From contig CAZSOQ010000077.1 of assembly GCA_964608495.1 (NCBI GenBank), positions 1 to 22,143 of the forward strand: a DNA stretch of 22,143 bases, in the 5' to 3' direction. The notes below the pieces were generated by a model that made no database searches, was not told the DNA's origin, and worked only from the letters and a program-made list of their open reading frames with translations. Each line of letters starts with the position of its first letter. The stretch's first letter is position 1. This stretch comes from JAKORR01 sp964608495. Lineage in GTDB: Bacteria; Armatimonadota; Zipacnadia; Zipacnadales; FEN-943. The position numbers and the translations under genes are program-made. Positions 1-6,268 of this stretch are shown here, one piece after another.

Positions 1-2527
1 CCCCGGGGGGGGCGTCGGTGGCGCGCGGCCCTGACAGCGTGACGGCCACGCCGGCGCCCAAGAGCCCCATGGCCTCCTGGCTTCCCTTCCTCCTCGCCGC
101 GCTGCTGGTGGCGGCCGGCGTGGCCGCGGCCTGGGCGGCGGGCCCGGTGTGCTGGGCCAGAGACGACGCTGCCGTCGAGCCGGCGAAGCAGTACATCTTG
201 CCGTCGTGCCCGCCGAAGACCAGCAGTGGCCGCTTGCCGTCGTGCACGACCACGGGGGACGACCACAGGCTGGCGCCGCGCGTCTCATACTGCCAGAGCA
301 TGTCGCCGGTCTGGTACTCCCACATCTTGGTGCCGTGGCGGGCGTCAACCATGTAGAGGCCGTTGTCTTGCGAGGCGAAGATCACCGCGGGCCGGTCGCC
401 AACCTGGACCACGACCGGGGAAGAAGACACGTACTTGCCCGTCTGGAAGTGCCACACCGGGCGGCTGTCCTTGGCAGCGATGGCGTGCATGCAGCGGTCG
501 TAGGCGCCGAGGTACAGCACGGGGTTGCCGGGCAGCCAGAACAGCGCCGCCGTGGACCGGATCTCGTGGCCCAGCTTCGCCTTCCACAGGGTGCGGCCCG
601 TGCGCCCCTGTAGGCAGTAGACCATGCCGAAGAAGTTGCCGACGTAGACCGCGGGACGCCCGCCGATCACGCCCACGGTGGGGGAGTTGGTGATCGCGTG
701 GTCGGTGATCACCTGCCAGAGGCCCTCGCCGGTGGCCGCGTCGAAGGCGAGGACGGTGCCCTCCTCGGTGCCCACGTAGATGACCAGCCGGCCGTCCACC
801 GTCGCCGCGGTGGGCGAGCTCAACTGGCCGGTAGTGACCTTCTGTTCCCACACAGTCTTGCCGTCCGCCGCCCGGAAGGCATACAGGTCGCCGCGCTGCA
901 CCGTCCGCCCCGGTCGCCGGTCGGAGTTCCAGAAGCCCACGAAAACCATGGGCTCGCCGCGCACTTCCGCCACCAGCGCCGAGGACGGCGCGCTCTCGCC
1001 CACGGTGAAGCTCCAGGGCATGGTCTCGCGCACCCAGACCTTCTCGCCGGTGCGCGCGTCGAGACAGTAGAAGCAGCGGTCGCCGGCGCCGACGAAGACC
1101 AGCGGTCGCCCGCCCACGCGGGCGAAGGCCGGCGCCGCGTTGACCACGCACCCCGTGGTGAAGCGCCACACCATCTCGCCGTTGGCCGCGTCCAGGGCGT
1201 AGACGTTGTGGTCGTAGGCCCCGCTGATCACGAGCAGCCGGCCGTCCACCTTCGCGACCACGGGCGAGGCCGACCACACGCTCACGCCCTCGCAGTAGCG
1301 CCAGGTGTGGTCGCCGAGCGAGTAGGTCCACAGGAGCTTCAGGTGCGCGCAAGGGAAGGCCACGGGCGGCGTGCCGCGCCGCGTGTTGTCGTAGTGGAAG
1401 GTGGGCCACTCGACGACCTGCTGGGCCCGCGCGGTGCCGGCCGGCGCGCACAAGAGGACGAGGCCCAGGAGGATCGTCCTCAGGCTCCCGGCGCCCACCG
1501 ACGAGGAGCGGCCAGCGGAGGCCTGCGCGGCTGGGTCGGTCTGCTCGGGCACGGTGCTGTCGCGCCAGTGGAAGCCGCAGGTCCCGACGCAGCGTCCACA
1601 GTAGATGCATGAGGAACGTTCGATCTCGCCGGGTCTGAGGGCACCCGTGGGGCACAGGCCGGCGCACTGGCCGCACCGGGTGCATTCGGCCGTGTTCTCG
1701 ATGCGGAAGCGCGCGAAGACCGAGCAGGCCGCGAGCAGGCCGCCCAGGGGACACAGATAGCGGCACCAGGCCGACGACACGACCAGGCCCGCGCTCACCA
1801 CCGCCAGCAGCGAGACGAAGGAGGAGTAGTCCACCTCGTTGCCGTAGAGCGTGCACCAGGGGTTGGTCACGAACACGCCGACGGCCGCGAACCCGGCCCA
1901 GGCGAGGGCCGAGAGGTACTTGAGTCTGTGGAAGCGCCAGTCTCGCCCCTCTCGGAGAAGCACCAGGCCGAGCAGCGCCAAGAGGCCCAGGCCCCACATC
2001 CCGGCGATGTTCTCGGACCAGTACTGGGTCTTGGGGCGGACGAGCCAGGCCAGCCACCCCATTCCCAGGGCGAGGCCCGCCAGAGTGAGGTAGCCGGCGA
2101 GCACGCGGCGGCCGGCGGGGAGCTTGCGCCGCTGCCCGGGCAGGAGGGCCAGCCCCTCCTGGAGCCAGCCCAGCGGGCAGATCCAGCCGCAGAAGTGGCG
2201 CCCGTAGGCCACGGCGAAGGTGGCCATGATGAGGAAGATGCAGATGTGGCCGAAGGCGATGATGTCGTTGCGCCCCATGAGCTTCAGGCCGAAGGCCCAG
2301 CCGCGCAGGGCGCAGAAGCACCGGTGCAGGAAGATGATGAGGACGAAGAAGGACAGCGCCTGGGTCACGCGCCGGGCTAGCTGGTGACGCGTGAGGTAGC
2401 GCGAGGCCCAGAGGCTGAACATCAGCAACAGGCCGAGAAGCACCAAAGGCGTGGCGTCCACCCAACTGTCCGCTATGGGCAGCAGGGGACGCTGGATTAT
2501 CTTGAACAGCGGCAGATAGTAGCTCAA
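1..2527 (-). CDS. Membrane polyferredoxin fused to PQQ-type beta-propeller (partial, 3' end beyond window)
   Basis: Open for 842 codons from TTG at 2527 to the left edge, with no stop. Residues ~20-256 hold about seven membrane helices and two CxxxCP motifs of the NapH/NosR polyferredoxin type (C113/C117 and C255/C259). Two ferredoxin-type clusters follow: C282-x2-C-x2-C-x3-C292-P, then C307-x2-C-x2-C-x3-C317, the second lacking the usual proline. Residues ~348-368 form a hydrophobic, signal-peptide-like stretch ending in ARAQQ. From ~372 to 785 there are about eight PQQ-type blades (for example LDAANGEMVW, LDARTGEKVW, FDAATGEGLW). An Ala/Ser/Thr-rich tail follows. Family knowledge: NapH/NosR proteins carry electrons between the quinone pool and periplasmic redox proteins; PQQ-type propellers are extracytoplasmic and may or may not bind cofactor. 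The ligand or substrate of this propeller is not recognisable. It is the last gene of the ABC-importer operon. GGAG at 2536-2539 lies 8 nt before the TTG, which overlaps the ATPase stop (TTGA). Confidence 0.85.
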   Translation of the reverse strand, partial: MSYYLPLFKIIQRPLLPIADSWVDATPLVLLGLLLMFSLWASRYLTRHQLARRVTQALSFFVLIIFLHRCFCALRGWAFGLKLMGRNDIIAFGHICIFLIMATFAVAYGRHFCGWICPLGWLQEGLALLPGQRRKLPAGRRVLAGYLTLAGLALGMGWLAWLVRPKTQYWSENIAGMWGLGLLALLGLVLLREGRDWRFHRLKYLSALAWAGFAAVGVFVTNPWCTLYGNEVDYSSFVSLLAVVSAGLVVSSAWCRYLCPLGGLLAACSVFARFRIENTAECTRCGQCAGLCPTGALRPGEIERSSCIYCGRCVGTCGFHWRDSTVPEQTDPAAQASAGRSSSVGAGSLRTILLGLVLLCAPAGTARAQQVVEWPTFHYDNTRRGTPPVAFPCAHLKLLWTYSLGDHTWRYCEGVSVWSASPVVAKVDGRLLVISGAYDHNVYALDAANGEMVWRFTTGCVVNAAPAFARVGGRPLVFVGAGDRCFYCLDARTGEKVWVRETMPWSFTVGESAPSSALVAEVRGEPMVFVGFWNSDRRPGRTVQRGDLYAFRAADGKTVWEQKVTTGQLSSPTAATVDGRLVIYVGTEEGTVLAFDAATGEGLWQVITDHAITNSPTVGVIGGRPAVYVGNFFGMVYCLQGRTGRTLWKAKLGHEIRSTAALFWLPGNPVLYLGAYDRCMHAIAAKDSRPVWHFQTGKYVSSSPVVVQVGDRPAVIFASQDNGLYMVDARHGTKMWEYQTGDMLWQYETRGASLWSSPVVVHDGKRPLLVFGGHDGKMYCFAGSTAASSLAQHTGPAAQAAATPAATSSAARRKGSQEAMGLLGAGVAVTLSGPRATDAPPG

Positions 2528-3657
2528 CTTTCGCGCTCCAGTACGTGCACGCGGTCGGGCGCGACGGACAGGGCGACCTCCCGGCCCACTTGCCAGCCGA
2601 GGGTCTCCACCTGGTGCTGGGGCACGAAGCAGACCAGCTCTGCACCCCCGAGGTCAACGACCGCTCGGAGGCTGAAGCCCCGGTCGGAGAGTTCGAGCAG
2701 CCGCCCGCGCAGGACGTTCCGCCTGCCCCCGTCCCCGACAACGGGCGCCAGGTCCTCGGGCCGTATGCACACCCAGCCCTCCCGGGCGGGCTTGGGGCAG
2801 AGGCAGTCCATCACCAGCTCGGCCTGTCCCAGGAAGACGCGACACGCTCGACTGTCCTCGGGCTGGATTCGAGCCGGGACCACGTTGGCGACGCCGAGGA
2901 ACCGGGCCACCTCGCGGGTCCTCGGTCGCCAGAACACGTCGCGGGCCGGGCCCTCCTGCACCACTTGCCCCTCGAAGAGCACGGCTATCTTGTCGGCCAG
3001 GCCCAGGGCCTCGGAGTAGTCGTGGGTCACGTGTAGCACGGGGACCTCGAACCTGTCCCTGAGCCCCGCCAGCAGGGCGAACACGCTGTCCCTGGAGTAC
3101 TGATCCAGGGCGCTCAGCGGCTCGTCGAGCAGCAGCAGCTGCGGCTGGATGACCAGGGCTCGGGCCAGCGCCACCTTCTGCATCTCGCCGCCGCTGAGGC
3201 CGGCGGTGGTGCGCCGCCCGAGCAGGTACTCGATGTTCAGGGTGCTCGCCACCTCGCGCAGCCGCGCCCGTTGCTCGGTCCTGCCAAGCCCCAGGTACCG
3301 GAGCCCGTAGCCGACGTTCTCGGCCACGGACAGATGGGGGAAGAGGTGGTAGTTCTGGTAGACGAATCCGATGCGCCGGCTCTCGGGCGGCCAGCGCGTG
3401 ACATCCTGGCCGTAGAGCACTACCTGCCCCCGCTCGGGCACGTGCAGGCCGGCGATGCTCTCGAGCAGCAGGGTCTTACCGCTGCCCGACGGCCCCAGGA
3501 TCACGCAGTACTCGCGCGGGGCCAGTCGAAGGGTGATATCCTCCAGCGCGAAGCTGTCCCAGCGACGGCAGAAGCCGCAGACCTCCAGGGCCCACCGGGG
3601 CTCTTCGGAAGCGGCGGCGCGATCGGTGCTCTCTTGCTGTTCGGGTGTCATGACCAT
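2524..3657 (-). CDS. wtpC: Tungstate/molybdate-type ABC transporter ATPase
   Basis: 377 residues in the classical importer ATPase order: Walker A GPSGSGKT (55-62), Q-loop Q101, signature LSGGE (154-158), Walker B LLLLDEP (174-180), switch His H212. A C-terminal regulatory/TOBE-like region (~285-375) is typical of ModC/WtpC/PotA-class ATPases. It energises uptake through the permease encoded just upstream. The first ATG (3657) overlaps the permease stop by 10 nt. A second ATG (3651) gives the classical ATGA overlap and may be the true start; neither has a strong ribosome site, so coupling to the permease is likely. Oddity: C27-x2-C30 near the N-terminus and several cysteines (including a CLC) in the C-terminal domain, not standard for the family. 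The substrate is inferred from the adjacent WtpA-like binding protein; ATPase sequence alone cannot separate molybdate, tungstate or sulfate. Confidence 0.88.
   Translation of the reverse strand: MVMTPEQQESTDRAAASEEPRWALEVCGFCRRWDSFALEDITLRLAPREYCVILGPSGSGKTLLLESIAGLHVPERGQVVLYGQDVTRWPPESRRIGFVYQNYHLFPHLSVAENVGYGLRYLGLGRTEQRARLREVASTLNIEYLLGRRTTAGLSGGEMQKVALARALVIQPQLLLLDEPLSALDQYSRDSVFALLAGLRDRFEVPVLHVTHDYSEALGLADKIAVLFEGQVVQEGPARDVFWRPRTREVARFLGVANVVPARIQPEDSRACRVFLGQAELVMDCLCPKPAREGWVCIRPEDLAPVVGDGGRRNVLRGRLLELSDRGFSLRAVVDLGGAELVCFVPQHQVETLGWQVGREVALSVAPDRVHVLERES
2525..2539 (-). promoter_or_regulatory. Ribosome site and TTGA stop/start overlap setting the polyferredoxin start
   Basis: On the minus strand GGAG (2539-2536) is followed by 8 nt and then TTG (2527-2525). 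The last two bases of this TTG are the first two of the TGA stop (2526-2524) of the ATPase gene. The arrangement favours translational coupling and explains why a TTG start is chosen; the downstream frame encodes convincing polyferredoxin sequence from its first residues. Confidence 0.65.
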
Positions 3658-4967
3658 GGTGAGCCATTGCCTGCCAGGGAAGACTCGGGACCCTCGGGCG
3701 GCACGTCACCAACGGGCCTGCTGGTGCCGGGTCGGGCCGGTCGAGCCGCCAGCAGGCCCATGTACCCTCGCGCCCAGCGTAGCGCGATGAAGGCCCACAA
3801 GCACACGAGCACCAGGAGCACGGCGACGGGACGCGCCTCCTCCAGCCCGTACTGAGTGAAGCTGTCGAAGCTCAGGGTGCCGATGGTCAAGGGCTTGTAC
3901 GCGATGACCATGATGCTGCCGGTCTCGGACACGGCACGGGACCAGGTGAGGATGCAGCCGCTGAAGATGGCGGGCTTGGCCAGCGGGAGAGAGACCCGCA
4001 GGAAGGTCCCCATAGTCGAGGCGCCGAGCGTCCGCGACACGTTCTCGAGCTTGGGGTCCATCTGCAGGAAGCTGTTGAGCACCGCCCGGATCAGGAAGGG
4101 GGAGCTGACGAAGACCTGGCAGGCGATGATGCCGACGAAGCTGCCCGACACGCTCACGCCGAGGTGGGTCTCGAGGAACTCGCCCACGGGCGTCTTGCTG
4201 CCGAAGATGACCATCAGGGCGATGCCGGCCACGGACTGGGGGATGAGGATGGGCAGGTCAATGAGGCTGTCAATGATGTCCTTGCCGCGGAACTCCAGCC
4301 GCGCCATCCCGTAGGCAAGAGGTACACCGAAGAGGAGCACCAGAGCCGTGGAGACGGTGGCCGTCCAGAAGGTGTTGGCCAGGGCTGTCCGGAACTCGAT
4401 GCCCCTGGCCGTGTGCGCGAGCGTCTGCGGGGTGCTCTGGAACACCAGGTAGAAGATGGGCAGCACTATGGCGGCCAGCAGGACGAACCCGATGGCGAAG
4501 CTGCCCACCGCGAACCTGTCGCTGGGCTGCCTGCGGATCCGACAGGCGATCGTGTAGGGGATGGCGAGCAGCACCGAGACCTGGAGCCAGTAGGGGCTGA
4601 CGAAGACGAGGGACAGCATGAGGATGATGACATAGCCGAGAAGGACGGGGACGTGGAAGGCGCCGATGTAGAGGAAGGCGAAGGTCACGAACAGCAGCAG
4701 GGAACGGGCCACGCCGACCAACAGGACGAGCAGCACCGCGTAGCCCGCCAGGAAGGCCAGGAGCTTGCGGTCCTGCTTGAGGTCCGACATCTCCCAGGCG
4801 CGCATGAGGGCGAAGGCGTTCGCCAGCGCGAACACGACGTTGCTGCCGATGTCCACGCCCACCAGGCCCAGGACGATGTGAAGCACCGCCAGGCCCGCCA
4901 GGCCGGTCGCCATCCGACCCAACCGGGCGCCACGATCCGTCGTCTGCGGTGGTGTGCCTGCCGCCAT
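3648..4967 (-). CDS. wtpB: Tungstate/molybdate-type ABC permease with N-terminal membrane extension
   Basis: 439 residues, strongly hydrophobic. The C-terminal part (~165-410) is a binding-protein-dependent permease domain. Its EAA-type loop SRTLGASTMGTFLRVSLPLA lies near residues 305-325, followed by WSRAVSETGSIMVIAY, which resembles the R-x-x-x-E-x-G segment of ModB/WtpB permeases. Such permeases are usually 220-260 residues. Here about 150 extra residues precede the domain, with four to five predicted helices (for example LAVLHIVLGLVGVDIG and LLAFLAGYAVLLVLLVGV). ATG at 4967 has only a weak upstream GGTG, 6 nt away; an internal start would remove the extension, but the hydrophobic pattern is in frame and looks coding. 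It lies 75 bp downstream of the binding-protein gene and overlaps the ATPase gene by 4-10 nt. Confidence 0.85.
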   Translation of the reverse strand: MAAGTPPQTTDRGARLGRMATGLAGLAVLHIVLGLVGVDIGSNVVFALANAFALMRAWEMSDLKQDRKLLAFLAGYAVLLVLLVGVARSLLLFVTFAFLYIGAFHVPVLLGYVIILMLSLVFVSPYWLQVSVLLAIPYTIACRIRRQPSDRFAVGSFAIGFVLLAAIVLPIFYLVFQSTPQTLAHTARGIEFRTALANTFWTATVSTALVLLFGVPLAYGMARLEFRGKDIIDSLIDLPILIPQSVAGIALMVIFGSKTPVGEFLETHLGVSVSGSFVGIIACQVFVSSPFLIRAVLNSFLQMDPKLENVSRTLGASTMGTFLRVSLPLAKPAIFSGCILTWSRAVSETGSIMVIAYKPLTIGTLSFDSFTQYGLEEARPVAVLLVLVCLWAFIALRWARGYMGLLAARPARPGTSRPVGDVPPEGPESSLAGNGSPWS

Positions 4968-4984
4968 GAGAACACCAAGGGATT

Positions 4985-5012
4985 CTGCCGCCGCTCCTGA
5001 CGGCGGCGGCAG
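4985..5012 (-). other. GC-rich hairpin between binding-protein and permease genes
   Basis: CTGCCGCCG and CGGCGGCAG form a perfect inverted repeat (9-10 bp stem, about 8 nt loop) in the 75-bp gap after the binding-protein stop. No T-run follows on the minus strand, so a plain intrinsic terminator is unlikely. In other import operons such hairpins protect the upstream transcript and raise binding protein over permease; that role here is an inference. Confidence 0.5.
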
Positions 5013-5042
5013 AGGACCTGCGAGTCTTCTGATAGCCTGGAG

Positions 5043-6116
5043 CTAGAAGTCAGCCTTCTCGACCAGGTCCCGCAGCTCAGGCGGCAGGACGCCGGGGTCC
5101 CTGCACAGCGGCGGGGCCACGCTCTCCAGGAAATCCGCCTTCATTATCTCCTGGCCTTCCTCGCTGAACAATAGCTTGAGCCATTCCACCGCCAGCTCCG
5201 GGTGGGGCGCGTCCTTCACTATCGTGGTCCCGTAGACGCAGGGCGCCCCCCGGCGCGTCTGCTCCTTGCCGTCCTTGTCCTTCATCGTCACCTCGGCCTT
5301 GGCGTACTGCTCGGCGAACTCCTCGCTCCCCAGGTCAACTTCGTCGGGCAGCTTCACCGTCTGCAGGTTGTGCTGCATGGCCGTGCCCTTGTACATGAAG
5401 GCGTAGTCCAGCTCGAGCGACTCGAGCATCGGCTCCAGACCGGCCACGTCCGGGACGACGTGCTTGGCCGGCACCTTCGCCTTCATCTGCTCATAGAAGC
5501 TCCTGCCCTTGAGCTTGTCCTTGTAGTGAAGGTCCGCCAGCTTCCAGGTAAGTAGCGTCCGCCAGCCCACCGGCGCCAGCGCCGGATTGGCGTACCCCAC
5601 GTGGACGTCCGGCCTCAGCACTATCTCGTACCAGTTGTCGCCCGTGAGCTCGGTGGCGTACTTGGACCGCTGCGTGTGCGCCAGCACGATGCGCTCGCGG
5701 GCGAAGAGGATGTTGTAGCCAGCGTGGTCCGGCATCAGCACATCGTCAACGACCGTGTAGTCGGCCGAGGCGTAGACGTCGCACTTGCGCCCGAGATCGC
5801 TGATCTTCCGGGCTTCACCCACGCTGGTGCCCGACTCCCGCACGACCTCCACGCCCGGGTGCCTCTCCCGGAAGAGCTGCTCGAGGTCCCGGAAGGGGCG
5901 CGCCAGGCTGGCGGCATGGAAGATGGTAAGCTGAGCGCCTTCGCCGCCGGCGGCCGGCGCCGGAGGCGGCCCAACCGGTCCGACGGGCGGGGCAGCGGCT
6001 TGCTCCTGCTTGCCGCAGCCCGACATGCCCAGGGCGGCCCAGAGCACGATCAGCGCAAAGACCGGCCCCCAGCCGGCCCAAGTCCTTCGCTTGCTGAAGA
6101 CTGCGTCAGGCTCCAC
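5043..6116 (-). CDS. wtpA: Tungstate/molybdate-type ABC substrate-binding lipoprotein (WtpA-like)
   Basis: 357 residues when started at GTG 6116, which has GGGAGGG (6125-6131) 8 nt upstream. The longer frame from 6299 would run into the preceding gene and lacks a signal at its start. The N-terminus SKRR, a hydrophobic run and the lipobox MSGC (C34) mark a lipoprotein. The mature part follows the WtpA/ModA pattern: LTIFHAASLARPF (63-75), ESGTSVGEARKI, DVYASADY (113-120), FARERIVLAHT, then YEIVLRPDVHVGYANP and LELDYAFMYKGTAMQHN (234-250). The family binds molybdate or tungstate outside the membrane and delivers it to the permease. Oddity: where archaeal WtpA, as I recall it, reads NPNDDPCGYR, this protein has NPALAPVGWR (177-186), so an acidic ligand appears missing and the true ligand is uncertain. 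It is first gene of the importer set, 152 bp after the large secreted protein gene. Confidence 0.8.
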   Translation of the reverse strand: MEPDAVFSKRRTWAGWGPVFALIVLWAALGMSGCGKQEQAAAPPVGPVGPPPAPAAGGEGAQLTIFHAASLARPFRDLEQLFRERHPGVEVVRESGTSVGEARKISDLGRKCDVYASADYTVVDDVLMPDHAGYNILFARERIVLAHTQRSKYATELTGDNWYEIVLRPDVHVGYANPALAPVGWRTLLTWKLADLHYKDKLKGRSFYEQMKAKVPAKHVVPDVAGLEPMLESLELDYAFMYKGTAMQHNLQTVKLPDEVDLGSEEFAEQYAKAEVTMKDKDGKEQTRRGAPCVYGTTIVKDAPHPELAVEWLKLLFSEEGQEIMKADFLESVAPPLCRDPGVLPPELRDLVEKADF

Positions 6117-6131
6117 TAGAATCACCCTCCC
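6114..6131 (-). promoter_or_regulatory. Ribosome site fixing the GTG start of the binding-protein gene
   Basis: GGGAGGG (6131-6125 on the minus strand), an 8-nt spacer, then GTG (6116-6114). It is the only strong ribosome site in front of the lipoprotein signal sequence. No comparable site precedes the ATG at 6299, which lies inside the upstream gene. Confidence 0.65.
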
Positions 6132-6231
6132 GCGTTGGCTTGTCGCCTCAAGCATGGCTAAACGACAGCGAGGCCCTCTGAGGTTCCGCGGGAGCCAAGG
6201 TCCATGGGGGAAAGGCGAGAGGGCCCTCCAC

Positions 6232-6256
6232 TGGCCGGCCTCGCCGGCGCCGGCCA
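6232..6256 (-). terminator. Possible GC hairpin after the 1257-residue protein gene
   Basis: TGGCCGGC (6232-6239) and GCCGGCCA (6249-6256) are perfect inverted arms with a 9-nt loop, starting 12 nt past the stop codon at 6269. There is no U-tract on the minus strand, so it may be a weak terminator or a processing/stability element. A 10-bp palindrome GAGGGCCCTC (6219-6228) follows. Whether transcription continues into the importer genes cannot be told from sequence. Confidence 0.3.
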
Positions 6257-6268
6257 CGTTTCCGCGCG

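Noticed and set aside
18..356. Plus-strand frame starting with a signal-peptide-like stretch (MASWLPFLLAALL...)
   Set aside because: It lies opposite the in-frame propeller and its tail. The hydrophobic look comes from the complement of an Ala/Thr/Ser-rich tail, and the rest has no family features.
345..2741. Long minus-strand frame across the polyferredoxin gene
   Set aside because: It is in a different frame from the one carrying the CxxxCP and ferredoxin motifs and is rich in Arg, Pro, Ala and Gly, as expected for a shifted frame in GC-rich DNA.
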